Positions 45,239-55,298 are shown, counted from the stretch's first letter. The stretch is 64,000 bases of DNA from an uncultured Paracoccaceae bacterium (GCA_951812305.1 CATOSB010000001.1:124001-188000), one strand, 5' to 3'. Made by a program: numbers and translations. The notes: generated by a model from the sequence alone, not told the origin.

Positions 45239-46003
45239 TTATCCAGAACTCAGGTTGCTTAAGGCGTCGAGTATGAGTTTCGTGCCCGCGATGGTCAGAA
45301 ACACGTAGATCAGCGTGAAATAGACCTTCTCGGGCACGACTCGGTTCACATAGACGCCAAGAAGCGTGCCGATAATCGCGAATGGCAGTAGGTAGAGGCT
45401 GGCGAGGGACGATTGCCAGCTGAACAGGCCAAGCGCGGCGTAGAGAACAACTTTGAACAGGTTGCTGATCCAGAATGTGATGATGGTTGTGGCCTGATAA
45501 GCCTCTTTCGTCAGGTTTTGGGACAATAGGTAGATTGTTGCCACCGGCCCGCCCGCATGGGCGACAAAGCTGGTGATGCCGGCGCCAGTTCCGAACAGGT
45601 AACCAAGCGTATCGGAGAACGGTTTTTGTGTGGGCAGGAGTCCGGCGCGTCGAATGATCTGAAAGGCCACAAATCCCAGTGCGATCAGTCCGATGATCAG
45701 GCGGAACACGCCATCGCTTATCACAAAAATCAGTCCGGCCCCCAAAAGGCCACCCATAAGTGCGCCTATTACCAGAATGCGCGAAATGCGGGCGTCCCAT
45801 CTGCGCCAGTTGGGTTTTAGCGCGACGAAATCCATCACCAAAAGCAGAGGCAGCATGATCGCAATTGCGTCCGCCGGATCCAGGATCAGCGTCAGAAACG
45901 CCGTTGCCGCGACTGATGCCGATGATCCGAATCCCGCCTTGTCGATGCCAGCATAAATCACCGTCGGGATCGCGATTGCGAAGAAAAAGAAGTCGAGCTC
46001 CAC
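45239..46003 (-). CDS. TauE/SafE (DUF81) family sulfite/anion exporter, C-terminus supplied by IS982
   Basis: The GTG at 46003 is chosen because GAGGG lies five bases before it, giving 254 residues starting with ELDFFFFAIAIP. Eight hydrophobic segments fit the TauE/SafE topology, with HAGGPVATIYLL in the middle as in the family. The IS982 inserted near the 3' end; the last five residues (LSSG region) and the stop come from the IS end. Since only the extreme C-terminus is replaced, the protein may still work. By family it exports sulfite, sulfoacetate or similar organosulfonates. Confidence 0.85.
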   Translation of the reverse strand: MELDFFFFAIAIPTVIYAGIDKAGFGSSASVAATAFLTLILDPADAIAIMLPLLLVMDFVALKPNWRRWDARISRILVIGALMGGLLGAGLIFVISDGVFRLIIGLIALGFVAFQIIRRAGLLPTQKPFSDTLGYLFGTGAGITSFVAHAGGPVATIYLLSQNLTKEAYQATTIITFWISNLFKVVLYAALGLFSWQSSLASLYLLPFAIIGTLLGVYVNRVVPEKVYFTLIYVFLTIAGTKLILDALSNLSSG

Positions 46004-46146
46004 GAGTACCCTCAACAGTGATCCTTCGCGCAAACATATGGTTTTCGCGGGGTTTGGCCAGCGGATTGCAAGCAATGCGCCCCTTTGCGACCCTATGCTG
46101 CACTTGCACATGGCACGCAATGCGACTAGGCACCCGGCGCATATGA

Positions 46147-47130
<984 letters not shown>

Positions 47131-47152
47131 TCAGCCGGATCGAATGTGTTAG

Positions 47153-47183
47153 AACGCCCAGGCAGTGCTTGGGCGTTTTTCTT
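47153..47183 (+). terminator. Rho-independent terminator after mdh
   Basis: The stem AACGCCCA/TGGGCGTT (47153-47160 and 47170-47177) has a nine-base loop and is followed by TTTTTCTTT. It lies 22 bases after the mdh stop and abuts the 3' end of the opposite-strand gene. Confidence 0.85.
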
Positions 47184-48199
47184 TAGGTGAACGTCCCGGT
47201 TACGCGCCCCAGCAACATGAAGGCCCGCGCGGTGCGTGTGTCGGTCAACGCGACAATGTCCTGGTCGGTGGCTGCGTCCTCAAAGTTCGTGAAGGTCTTG
47301 TCGAAAAGGCGCAGGAAATGGTGCACGGCGTCGCGGAACACAGCATCCTGCCGCATCCGACCAGACGCCAGCGCCAAAGATGACCGGTCGCGCACCCCGC
47401 CCAGACCGGCAATGGTCCGCCCGCGTTCGCCTTTTGCAAACCTGCGCCAGATTTCTGGTCGCGCACGTTCTGGTCGCAGATCATCCATGTATATGCCGTC
47501 ATGGCTGAGCATGGTCAAAACGTCCTGACTGGCCTGGATCAATTGCGCAATGCGGCGATCTTCCAGCGCACGGCGTAGCGCTTTGAAGCCCTCCTTATCC
47601 TCGGCGTTTTCCGGGAAATGCATGGCGCGGATGAAATCGGGCATGTTGATCGGCGTCGCGAGTTCTTCTGCGGAGGTGCCAAGTGCCAGCTTGCCCTGAT
47701 CCTCGCCATCTGTGCGGTCTTCCGTAACCGCGGGAACGATCGCGGGGGCGTCCACGATGGGCGTGCGCGTTGTCGTGAATGTTGCAATTGCGCTTTCGGT
47801 TTTTCGCTGAGCAATGGCAATTTCGTTGAGTTTTCGCTCGACAGAAGGTTTCATTCCGCCAGCGACTTGCGCGTTCTGGACGTAGCTTTGACGCATCGCG
47901 TCAATCGCCGCCTGAAGGCGCGAGGATTCCTCACGCATGATGCGGCTTGAACGCGCCGCCATTGCAGCAACCCAGATCATTGCGACCGGCAGGAAAATTG
48001 CGAGCATCGTCATGAGGAAGCGCAGATTGTCGAGCGGCTCTTCAGTGCGGTCGACGAACAAGAAAAACGCGCCAACCGCGACAAGCCAAACGGCAGACAA
48101 GCTGATCGCGATCACTTCGGTGACAGTGACCTTTGACGGCTTTTCAAACCGCTGATAAATGCCAAGATCCATTGGCGTTTGTTCGTTTTCGTCCTGCAT
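47183..48199 (-). CDS. Two-helix membrane protein with coiled-coil, conserved in Rhodobacterales
   Basis: The 338-residue product has two membrane helices (about 30-50 and 60-82), a helical segment with ESSRLQAAIDAMRQSYVQNAQ (about 90-140) and a soluble C-terminal domain (about 180-338) containing RAMHFPENAEDKEGFKALR and QDVLTMLSHDGIYMDDLRP. I do not recognise a named domain. It lies downstream of greA on the same strand with a 34-base gap, so the two may be cotranscribed. Confidence 0.75.
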   Translation of the reverse strand: MQDENEQTPMDLGIYQRFEKPSKVTVTEVIAISLSAVWLVAVGAFFLFVDRTEEPLDNLRFLMTMLAIFLPVAMIWVAAMAARSSRIMREESSRLQAAIDAMRQSYVQNAQVAGGMKPSVERKLNEIAIAQRKTESAIATFTTTRTPIVDAPAIVPAVTEDRTDGEDQGKLALGTSAEELATPINMPDFIRAMHFPENAEDKEGFKALRRALEDRRIAQLIQASQDVLTMLSHDGIYMDDLRPERARPEIWRRFAKGERGRTIAGLGGVRDRSSLALASGRMRQDAVFRDAVHHFLRLFDKTFTNFEDAATDQDIVALTDTRTARAFMLLGRVTGTFT

Positions 48200-48233
48200 T
48201 TTTTCGGCTCACCTTTTCCGGTTTCGCCCGCAA

Positions 48234-48704
48234 TCAGACAAATTCAATCGCCAGCACTTCATAGCTTTTTTCGCCACCCGGTGTACGGACTTCGACGCTG
48301 TCGCCGACATCCTTGCCGATCAGCGCGCGGGCCAGCGGTGATTTGATGTTCAGCTTGGCCGCTTCGATATCGGCCTCTGGCTCGCCAACGATCTGATAGG
48401 TCTTTTCCTCATCGGTGTCTTCATCGACGATCTGCACCGTTGCACCGAATTTTACAGTACCCGACAGCGATGCCGGGTCATAAACATCCGCCAGACCAAT
48501 GATCGCTTCCAGCTCTTTCACGCGGCCCTCAATAAAGCCCTGCTTTTCACGCGCCGCGTGGTATTCGGCATTCTCACTCAGATCGCCATGCTCGCGCGCC
48601 TCTGCAATCGCCTTGATCACGGCGGGGCGTTCCACCGATTTAAGGTTTTTCAATTCGGCGCTCAGCGCATCATAGCCAACGCGGGTCAGCGGTATCTTGT
48701 CCAT
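48234..48704 (-). CDS. greA: Transcription elongation factor GreA
   Basis: The ATG at 48704 (GGAAAG nine bases upstream) gives 156 residues. The coiled-coil N-terminal half (LTRVGYDALSAELKNLKSV) carries EAREHGDLSENAEYHAAREK at its tip, the acidic residues that enter the RNA polymerase channel. The C-terminal FKBP-like half ends TPGGEKSYEVLAIEFV. GreA rescues backtracked polymerase by stimulating cleavage of the transcript. The IS982 insertion lies 74 bases upstream of the start. Confidence 0.97.
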   Translation of the reverse strand: MDKIPLTRVGYDALSAELKNLKSVERPAVIKAIAEAREHGDLSENAEYHAAREKQGFIEGRVKELEAIIGLADVYDPASLSGTVKFGATVQIVDEDTDEEKTYQIVGEPEADIEAAKLNIKSPLARALIGKDVGDSVEVRTPGGEKSYEVLAIEFV

Positions 48705-48730
48705 TACAAGCATCTTTCCAACAACAAATA

Positions 48731-48755
48731 CGCCCGGCGAACACGCCGCCGGGCG
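48731..48755 (-). terminator. Perfect 9-bp hairpin in the greA leader, terminator-like
   Basis: On the minus strand CGCCCGGCG and CGCCGGGCG pair perfectly with a seven-base loop and are followed by TATTTGTTGTT, a weak U-rich tail. It is 27 bases upstream of greA and reads as the terminator of whatever gene stood upstream before the IS982 entered; attenuation of greA is an alternative. Confidence 0.5.
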
Positions 48756-48816
48756 GTTGATCATTCCTGACCTAACTAACCCCGATACTGGATAAGACGT
48801 TGGCGTCACCAGTGCA

Positions 48817-49257
48817 CTACTCGACAGAATTTTTTCGTAGTTTTTTGATTCGTTTTTTACGATACTCGTTGACCCTTTTTCGCAGAGGGTTGCGATGAGG
48901 GATTTCCACCATTGTTATGGAAATGATCCTCGGTTCTCTCAAAGCCTCATTTGGCTCCAGTTCAACGGCAATTCCGCCAAACTCTCCAAGAAATAGAACA
49001 TTTGAAACGGTTTCGTGATCTGCTTTGAATGTATCAGGGTCATTTTTCCGTACGTGTTTCGGGATGATCACCTGAAAGGGAGTGGCAGCCATCAGATCGA
49101 GCACAAGTGTCATGGTTCTTTTAGGGAGCGCAGCCAGTTCATTGAGCTTATCCGTGAGGGCGTAGAAACGGTTGGGGTCCTCTTCCATCATGTCGAACAT
49201 GAGGTCCCGGATCTTCTCATAAGCGAGATCTTCGTTGATTGGGAAGTTGTTCTCCAT
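48817..49257 (-). CDS. IS982 cargo protein of unknown function, copy 2 (intact)
   Basis: The ATG at 49257, with AAGGTG seven bases before it, gives 146 residues. It starts MENNFPINEDLAYEKIRDLM, has a hydrophobic, probably folded core (TMTLVLDLMAATPFQVIIP and NVLFLGEFGGIAVELEPNE) and a strongly basic end (RKRVNEYRKKRIKKLRK). No known domain is recognised. It lies divergently to the transposase across a spacer of about 100 bases and inside the inverted repeats, so it moves with the element. IS982 elements normally carry one gene, making this cargo unusual. Confidence 0.6.
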   Translation of the reverse strand: MENNFPINEDLAYEKIRDLMFDMMEEDPNRFYALTDKLNELAALPKRTMTLVLDLMAATPFQVIIPKHVRKNDPDTFKADHETVSNVLFLGEFGGIAVELEPNEALREPRIISITMVEIPHRNPLRKRVNEYRKKRIKKLRKNSVE

Positions 49258-49385
49258 GGCGCGCACCTTTTGCCCCGTGTTGACCAGCCTGAATGCCCCC
49301 GTGATTAGTATGGGGTGAGAGGGGTTTCCAAGTACGTTGCCCCATGATTCAAGGTTCAAAAGCGACACAATATGGACCGCCACTC

Positions 49386-50279
49386 ATGTCGATCACTAAC
49401 ACCGCACTTTTTGTCTGTCTCGATGACTTTGCAAAAACCTACGAGGACTGGGAGCGCCACCGGTTGATCCCCTCGGGTCGTCAGAGGCTTCGCGCCGGCA
49501 AGCTGACCCTGGGGGAGAGCCTGTTCATCATGGTCTTGTTTCACTTGTCGCCGTTCAAGGACTTCAAACATTATTGGATTTATGGCGTTGAGCAGAAATA
49601 CCGTGACTGCTTTGGCACCCTCCCGAGCTATGGTCGGTTTGTCAGCCTCATGCCAAGATTAATGGTGCCGTTTTGCATACTGCTGCACTGCTTCAGCGGT
49701 GAAAAAACCGGCGTCTATTTTGCCGACAGCACTAAGCTCGCGGTCTGCCACAATGCCCGCATTAATCGAAACAAGGTCTTCAAGGGGCTGGCAAAGCGCG
49801 GTCGCAGCACAATGGGCTGGTTCTTTGGCTTCAAACTGCATCTAATCATCAACAACAAGGGGGAGATCATGGCCGTCAAAATCACGGCAGGTAATGTCGA
49901 TGATCGAAAGCCGTTTGAAGCCATGATCGCGGGCCCCGAAGGCAAAATATTTGCTGATAAGGGCTATATCTCCAAATCCCTCTTCCAACGGCTCTGGCAG
50001 CGTGGGCTCCACCTCGTCACCGGCATTCGCCGCAACATGAAAAACTATCTCCTGCCAATCCTGAACAAAATCCTGTTGCGAAGGCGGTTCATCATCGAAA
50101 CTCTGTTCGATAAGTTGAAAACCAGCATGGGACTGGAACACACTCGACACAGATCGCCTGCCAACGCATTCGTACACCTCATCTCGTGTGTCGCAGCCTA
50201 TATGCTCGGGAAAACCAAAGTTAAAATGGGACCCATAACCGTGCCGGAAACAATCAGGCAGGTCGAATACCAGATATAG
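49386..50279 (+). CDS. IS982-family transposase, copy 2
   Basis: This 297-residue transposase (311 from an upstream ATG at 49344) has all the motifs of copy 1, with RAGKL and GPEGK instead of RSGKL and GLEGK. It appears functional, since both ends and the target repeat are intact. Confidence 0.92.
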   Translation: MSITNTALFVCLDDFAKTYEDWERHRLIPSGRQRLRAGKLTLGESLFIMVLFHLSPFKDFKHYWIYGVEQKYRDCFGTLPSYGRFVSLMPRLMVPFCILLHCFSGEKTGVYFADSTKLAVCHNARINRNKVFKGLAKRGRSTMGWFFGFKLHLIINNKGEIMAVKITAGNVDDRKPFEAMIAGPEGKIFADKGYISKSLFQRLWQRGLHLVTGIRRNMKNYLLPILNKILLRRRFIIETLFDKLKTSMGLEHTRHRSPANAFVHLISCVAAYMLGKTKVKMGPITVPETIRQVEYQI

Positions 50280-50349
50280 CGCTTATCCAGAACTCAGGTT
50301 AACTAGGGGGGAAAATGCAAGCCTGATTGGGCGAACAGGCGGAAAGCGC

Positions 50350-50733
50350 CTAGTCGTACTGCACCACTTCAAACTCGATCCCGTCATCGGCATCGAAATA
50401 GAAACGGCGCCCTGGTTCATAGTCGGCATGGCTTTTTGGCGTGAACCCCTCTGCCGCAACCAGTGACTCGATCGCGTCCAGATCGTCAACAACCACGGCA
50501 ATGTGGTTCAGACCGCCCGCGCGTGTGTATGTGTTGTCAGCATCCTTAAGCGCATCGGGCGGGCGATAAATCGCAACATACTGGTCAACGGTTCCCACAT
50601 GATAGGTCGCGCCGCCGCTTATTGCATCTCCATGCCAGCGGATGTTCCAGCCGAAAACGCGGTTCATCCATGCCGCGGTGGCGTCCAGATCGCTGACGGT
50701 GACATTGACATGTTCCAATTGTGCTTGTGCCAT
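50350..50733 (-). CDS. VOC-family (glyoxalase/bleomycin-resistance-like) protein
   Basis: From the ATG at 50733 the product has 127 residues with two paired VOC half-folds: LEHVNVTVSDLDATAAWM and then LNHIAVVVDDLDAIESLV, ending FYFDADDGIEFEVVQYD. His of LEHVNV and of LNHIAV and the Glu of the last block are the usual metal ligands. It may be a lyase, dioxygenase or resistance protein. The upstream 40 bases lead directly into an IS66 copy, beyond which lies a divergent SoxR-like gene. Confidence 0.88.
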   Translation of the reverse strand: MAQAQLEHVNVTVSDLDATAAWMNRVFGWNIRWHGDAISGGATYHVGTVDQYVAIYRPPDALKDADNTYTRAGGLNHIAVVVDDLDAIESLVAAEGFTPKSHADYEPGRRFYFDADDGIEFEVVQYD

Positions 50734-50772
50734 ATCGGCCTCCTCAAGTTCTGATGGTTCCTTTGTAATTTC

Positions 50773-52373
50773 GTAACTCCCAAGCACCCTGTCCGATAGG
50801 GTTGCGGGGTTTTGTTCCGTCAGAGCCGTGCGATGATCTGAGGTGGTGACAGGGTCAGGATTTCCAGGATGTTGAACCGGTGTTTTCTGGCCGTCGAGAT
50901 GACGGACCTGATGTCGGCGAAGACCCGCGCGCCCTCGAGGGTGCGGAAGGTGCCCGAGATTTTCATGCGCAGCTTCATCATGCGCAGGTCCTGTTCGGCC
51001 TGATTGTTTGTGAATGGGACCGCGAAGTCGGCGATGAATCGCAAAACGTCATCGCGGTAGTCACGCAGGCGGAGGAGCAGGTTGTGGCCTGGCCGCCTGG
51101 CTTTTCGGCCGCGGGTGCCGGGGCTTTTGGCCAGCGGGGGCTGGCGTTCGTGGAAGGCGAGCCCCTTGGCGAGGATCGCCATGTATCTGGTGACTATACC
51201 CTGGCGAACCAGTTCCGGGAGTTCGGTCTCGCCTTGATCCTGAGCCGCGCATCTGAGCTGATTGGCGCTATGAAGCACTGCGCTCATCTCCGTCGCCCAA
51301 GGCTCTTTTTCGATCTCTTCGATGGCCTTGAGTTCGCGCAAGTGATGCGCCCCGCAGAGGGCGTGGGCGTCCACTCCGCTCATATGGGCGTAGTAGGGTT
51401 TCCAGTGATCATGAATGATCGTCCCGCCGGTCAGGAAGGTTGGAACAGCACCGCGTTTGGCGCTGATGCGGTAATGGGTGAAGGCGGTATCGCAGATCGT
51501 GTGCAGCCAGTGCAGCTTGCCGGCAACACGAAGTCCGGTCTCGTCCAGATGCCGAACGCCGCCTTCGGCAAGCCGGGCGAGAATGTGTTCAACCACGACA
51601 CCCATCTTATTTGCCGCGCCGCGCGTCCAGTTGGTCACGCTGGCCGCGCACAAGCTGGTGGCCCCAAACAGGTCGCGCATAAGCTGGCAGACCCGATCCT
51701 CGGGTATCAGCTGCTGAACATTGCAATAGACCGCCACTGCCCGCATGCGCGTGCCATATTGCACATGCGCGGCCACGCCATCGGGAAAGCCAGCCGTCGT
51801 CGTGGCTCGACAATGGTCGCAACAATAAACCGCCGCCTGATGCTCGGTGACCTCCAGGCGTGGCGCAGGCAAGTCGAACACCTGACGCTTCTCGATCCCT
51901 TTCACCATCTCCGCCGTCAGGGCGCTCTGACAGGCGCTGCAATGCGTCGCCTCATGCCGTTCGACAAAGTCGGGTGTTGACGTCTGGCGCAGGGTGTCGC
52001 CCCGGTGGCCAACTTGGCCGCCACTTTTCTTTCCGGATTTGCCACGCAGGCTGCGCGGGGCTGGCTTCTTCAGGCCATCACTTGAAGGGGGCTTGCTGCT
52101 ATTGCTGCTGTTCTTGGCCAACTGTCGGCGCAGGTCCGTGATCTCTTCCGCCATGCTCGCCAACGCAGCTTCAAGCTCAGCGATCCGACGCAGAGCCGTG
52201 GCGAGAAGTTGTTCAAGGGCGGCAACCTGATCCATCCCACCACTGATTCAGAGAAATCAACCCGGCGCCACAGAATTCAGACAAGAAAGAAAAAAAACAC
52301 GCGCAAAATGGCAAATTCGACTCACCATAAAACTGACAATAACACTCAAACGTGGGGGGTGCTTGGGAGTTAC
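50773..52373 (-). mobile_element. IS66-family element, copy C, between the VOC gene and soxR
   Basis: It has the same 17-bp ends and is 1601 bp, in the opposite orientation to copies A and B. Unlike them I find no matching direct repeat: the flanks are TAATTTC on the left and GTAAACT on the right. It may therefore have lost one flank by deletion or arrived by recombination. Confidence 0.88.
50820..52235 (-). CDS. IS66-family transposase, copy C
   Basis: This 471-residue transposase is the same as copy A, including Gln in ERQPP, so A and C are closest relatives. All IS66 motifs are intact. Confidence 0.95.
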   Translation of the reverse strand: MDQVAALEQLLATALRRIAELEAALASMAEEITDLRRQLAKNSSNSSKPPSSDGLKKPAPRSLRGKSGKKSGGQVGHRGDTLRQTSTPDFVERHEATHCSACQSALTAEMVKGIEKRQVFDLPAPRLEVTEHQAAVYCCDHCRATTTAGFPDGVAAHVQYGTRMRAVAVYCNVQQLIPEDRVCQLMRDLFGATSLCAASVTNWTRGAANKMGVVVEHILARLAEGGVRHLDETGLRVAGKLHWLHTICDTAFTHYRISAKRGAVPTFLTGGTIIHDHWKPYYAHMSGVDAHALCGAHHLRELKAIEEIEKEPWATEMSAVLHSANQLRCAAQDQGETELPELVRQGIVTRYMAILAKGLAFHERQPPLAKSPGTRGRKARRPGHNLLLRLRDYRDDVLRFIADFAVPFTNNQAEQDLRMMKLRMKISGTFRTLEGARVFADIRSVISTARKHRFNILEILTLSPPQIIARL

Positions 52374-52401
52374 GTAAACTTTAGATCAAGGTGAAAAAAT
52401 T

Positions 52402-52763
52402 GTGGATTTACAGATGGTTGAAAATTCCATTGGAAAACTGGCGGAGCGAACCGGGCTGGCGGTGTCTGCAATTCGCTTTTACGAATCCGAAGGCTTGCTG
52501 GTCGCCGCGCGCAATCGCGGCGGGCATCGGCGGTTTCCGAAATCGGAAATCAGGCGCGCTTCGTTCATTCTGATTGCGCAGCAATTGGGGTTTTCGTTGG
52601 CAGATATTCGGGCCGCTCTTGATACTTTGCCCAAAGGCCGCGTCCCTTCGCCAGCAGATTGGCAGCGGCTGGGCGGTGAATTTCGGGCAAGTCTGGATGC
52701 GCGGATCGGGACTTTGACGCGGCTTCGGGACAATCTGGATGGATGTATCGGCTGTGGTTGTCT
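52402..52763 (+). pseudogene. soxR: SoxR-like MerR-family regulator, 3' end removed by IS630
   Basis: The start is GTG at 52402 or ATG at 52414. The N-terminal MerR domain reads GKLAERTGLAVSAIRFYESEGLL and NRGGHRRFPKSEIRRASFI, and the dimer helix runs to LTRLRDNLDGCIGCGCL. The redox-sensing Fe-S motif C-x2-C-x-C-x5-C of SoxR is cut after its third Cys; the frame then enters the IS630 (IPRVLQND). Without the fourth Cys a 2Fe-2S sensor cannot form, so it is expected to be non-functional as a redox sensor. Confidence 0.85.
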
Positions 52764-53936
52764 TATACCAAGGGTGCTTCAAAATGACTCAGCTATGGAT
52801 TTTGGGTACCGCCTGAGGTGCTGAGGTGATTCAAGATTGGCAAAGGAGACCACCGATGCCAGCCAGGATACCGATGCGAGCCGATTTTACCGCCAATGAT
52901 CTGCGCAAGCTTGCCGCAGAGAGTTCTGATGCCCGGCAGAGCCGACGGCTTTTGTCGCTTGCCGCTATCGCCGATGGCATGTCGCGTGGGGCTGCGGCCC
53001 GCATTGGCGGGATGGACCGGCAAACGCTCAGGGACTGGGTGCTCCGTTTCAACGCTGATGGTCCAGCGGGGCTGCTGGATCGGCAGCGAGGAGGCTCGCG
53101 ATCCCGCCTTGACAATGCGCAACTGGATGAACTGGCGGCTCTTGTCGAGACCGGTCCTGATCCTGAAAAGGACGGTGTCGTCCGCTGGCGGCGGGTCGAT
53201 TTGAAGAATGTGATCAAGGCGCGTTTTGGCGTCGACTATCACGAGCGCCATGTGGGGCAGATTCTGCACAATCTGGGCTTTTCCCACATCAGCGCACGCC
53301 CTCAGCACCCGGGGCAGGACGTGCAGGTCATTGAGGATTTCAAAAAAACTTCGGCGACAATCTGAAGGAGACGCTTCAGGGGGTGCCGCCGGACAAACCC
53401 GTCGAAATCTGGTTCCAGGACGAGATGCGTCTCGGTCAGAAGAACACCCGCGTCCGCCAGTGGGCACGCAAGGGCACACGGCCCCGCCAGCCCGCCGATC
53501 AGCGTTACCAAAATGCGTATCTTTTTGGCGCCATCTGCCCCGAACGCGGCACCGGCGCGGCGATCATGATGCCAGCAGCCGACACCTATGCGATGCAGCG
53601 CCACCTGGAAGAAATCAGCAAAATTGTCTCCGATGGCGCCCACGCCGTCATCTTCATGGACCAAGCCGGCTGGCACACGACATCCGCTCTGGAAATCCCG
53701 CAAAACCTGTCGCTCATGTTTCTGCCGCCCAAATCACCAGAGCTGAATCCAACCGAAAACATTTGGCAATATCTCCGCCAGACATGGCTCGCAAACCGGA
53801 CGTTCGACACATATGACGCGATTCTCGACGCGGGGTGCGAGGCCTGGAACAACCTCATCGCAAGACCGCAAACCATCACATCCATCGCAAGCCGCAACTG
53901 GGCGAAAGTCGGTCAGATTGAATAACCCTTGGTATA
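52764..53936 (+). mobile_element. IS630-family element
   Basis: The ends TATACCAAGGGT and its inverted copy at the right (ACCCTTGGTATA, to 53936) flank about 1.17 kb and begin and end with TA, the IS630 target. The transposase is split in two frames. Host sequences differ on the two sides: a truncated soxR on the left and a truncated lipoprotein gene on the right. Confidence 0.88.
52856..53925 (+). CDS. IS630-family transposase, two frames joined by a -1 shift
   Basis: The first part starts at the ATG at 52856 (AGGAG eight bases before) and ends at 53365. It has a helix-turn-helix (GMSRGAAARIGGMDRQTLRDW). The second part (from about 53347) has IWFQDEMRLGQKN, VIFMDQAGWHTT and PPKSPELNPTENIWQYLRQ, the three parts of the DDE motif. 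The overlap contains seven A residues (53342-53348); a -1 shift there gives the continuous sequence EDFKKNFGDNLKETLQG. IS630 elements often use programmed frameshifting, so this is probably functional. Confidence 0.85.
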
Positions 53937-54484
53937 ACACGACGCGCATTCCAGACCTTGTCCAGCAACTGTACCGGGCTCAAACCGCTAAGCGCAGATG
54001 CACGCACGCGAATATCCAGATTATCAGCCGCCTGACGTCCAAGCCGGAACAAGGCACGCTGATTCTCGAATGCGACGGATTCAAACGTGAACGCGGTGTT
54101 CGTGGTTTTCGTGAAATTGCAGTTCGCCTTGGAGTTTACATCCTGAGCGTCTGCCAGTCCACTAAACCGTGCCTCAAAATCGCATCTGTCATTTTTGTTT
54201 AGCTCAGCGAGTTTCAATAGGTTCGAATAAAACCCGTTAATCGTCCGCGCGGTGTTGGCGGCGTCTGTGCCATTGCGGCTGGTCGCTTCGGCCAATGGCG
54301 CAAGCAAGGCCAGAGCGATAAAGAACCGATCAACTCTCTTTTCATGTGAATCCGCCACATAAAAACTGCGATCCGCGACCCTGCCGGAATTGCCGCCCGG
54401 ATAACCAGCTTCGTTTTTGATGACCGTGCAACCGGAAATGGCCAATGTTGCAGACAAAAATACTGTCAAAAAATTGATTTTCAT
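53937..54484 (-). pseudogene. Lipoprotein of unknown function, C-terminus cut by IS630
   Basis: The product starts MKINFLTVFLSATLAISGC, a signal peptide with lipobox (Cys at 19). About 180 residues follow with two possible disulfides (CDFEA and ANCNFTKTT). After KVWNARR the frame enters the IS630 and ends about 20 residues later. No family is recognised, and how much is missing is unknown. Confidence 0.7.
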
Positions 54485-54698
54485 AATCGCTCCCCAGTAT
54501 CGTAAATCCCCGATCCTTCAGGCAAGTTAGCGAGTTTTCCACAGGTTGTAAAAGAGCGGTTGAGAATATTTTTGGGAGAGTTGCATAAACAATCGTTCGG
54601 CGACTACTCCGAAACTTTCGGATTGGATGTGCAGATCATTCTAATAAAAGGGCCACCCCAATTAAGGCGCAGCCCCCATCGTTTTTGCGGCGAACGTG

Positions 54699-55298
54699 TC
54701 ACATCCGGCTGGCAACGTTCTCCCAGTTCACAAGATTGTCGAGGAAGTTCGACAGATAGGCTGGGCGTTTGTTGCGGAAGTCGATGTAATAGCTGTGCTC
54801 CCACACATCGCAGCCAAGAAGAGCTGTCTGGCCAAAGCAAAGCGGATTGACACCGTTTTCAGTTTTCGTCACGGCCAGCGATCCATCCGCGTTCTTGACC
54901 AGCCAGCACCAGCCAGACCCAAACTGACCCGCACCAGCAGCGCTGAATGCCGCCTTGAATTCATCAACGGACCCGAAATTGTCGTTCAGTGCAGCTTCCA
55001 ACTCACCTGGCATGGCGCTGTCACCCGGCCCCATCATCTCCCAAAACTGGTTGTGGTTCCAAAGCTGGCTGATGTTGTTGAAGATGCCATTTTGAGCGAC
55101 TGCCGAGCTGTCATAAGTGCCGGTAATGATGTCTTCGAGAGACTTACCGTCCCACTCGGTCCCTGCAATCGCGGCGTTGCCGTTGGTGACATAAGCGTTG
55201 TGGTGCAGGTCGTGGTGGTATTCCAGCGTTTCAGCGCTCATGCCGTTATTTGCAAGTGCGTCATGAGCGTATGGAAGATCAGGAAGTTCGAATGCCAT
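54699..55298 (-). CDS. sodB: Superoxide dismutase, Fe/Mn family
   Basis: The 199-residue product has metal ligands in LEYHHDLHHNAYV (His27 region), NHNQFWEMM and DVWEHSYYIDFRNKRP (Asp and His). GQFGSGWCWLV and DFRNKRPAYL resemble the Fe-type. It destroys superoxide in the cytoplasm. The 214-base spacer after its stop (54485-54698) holds no recognisable gene. Confidence 0.96.
   Translation of the reverse strand: MAFELPDLPYAHDALANNGMSAETLEYHHDLHHNAYVTNGNAAIAGTEWDGKSLEDIITGTYDSSAVAQNGIFNNISQLWNHNQFWEMMGPGDSAMPGELEAALNDNFGSVDEFKAAFSAAGAGQFGSGWCWLVKNADGSLAVTKTENGVNPLCFGQTALLGCDVWEHSYYIDFRNKRPAYLSNFLDNLVNWENVASRM

Larger units (their letters stand above)
42126..45255 (+). mobile_element. IS982-family element, copy 1, with cargo gene and an internal IS66
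   Basis: The ends ACCCCGATTCTGGATAAG (42126) and the complement of ACCTGAGTTCTGGATAAG (to 45255) are inverted repeats. The six-base direct repeat TGCTTA flanks it (42120-42125 and 45256-45261). Removing the IS66 (42195-43795 plus a seven-base repeat) leaves 1522 bp, equal to copy 2. This is longer than the usual 1 kb IS982 because of a divergent second gene. Confidence 0.88.
48779..50299 (+). mobile_element. IS982-family element, copy 2, intact, with cargo gene
   Basis: The ends ACCCCGATACTGGATAAG and the complement of ACCTGAGTTCTGGATAAG flank 1521 bp. A perfect six-base direct repeat TAACTA is present on both sides (48773-48778 and 50300-50305). It contains the transposase (plus strand) and a divergent cargo gene (minus strand). 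Confidence 0.9.
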
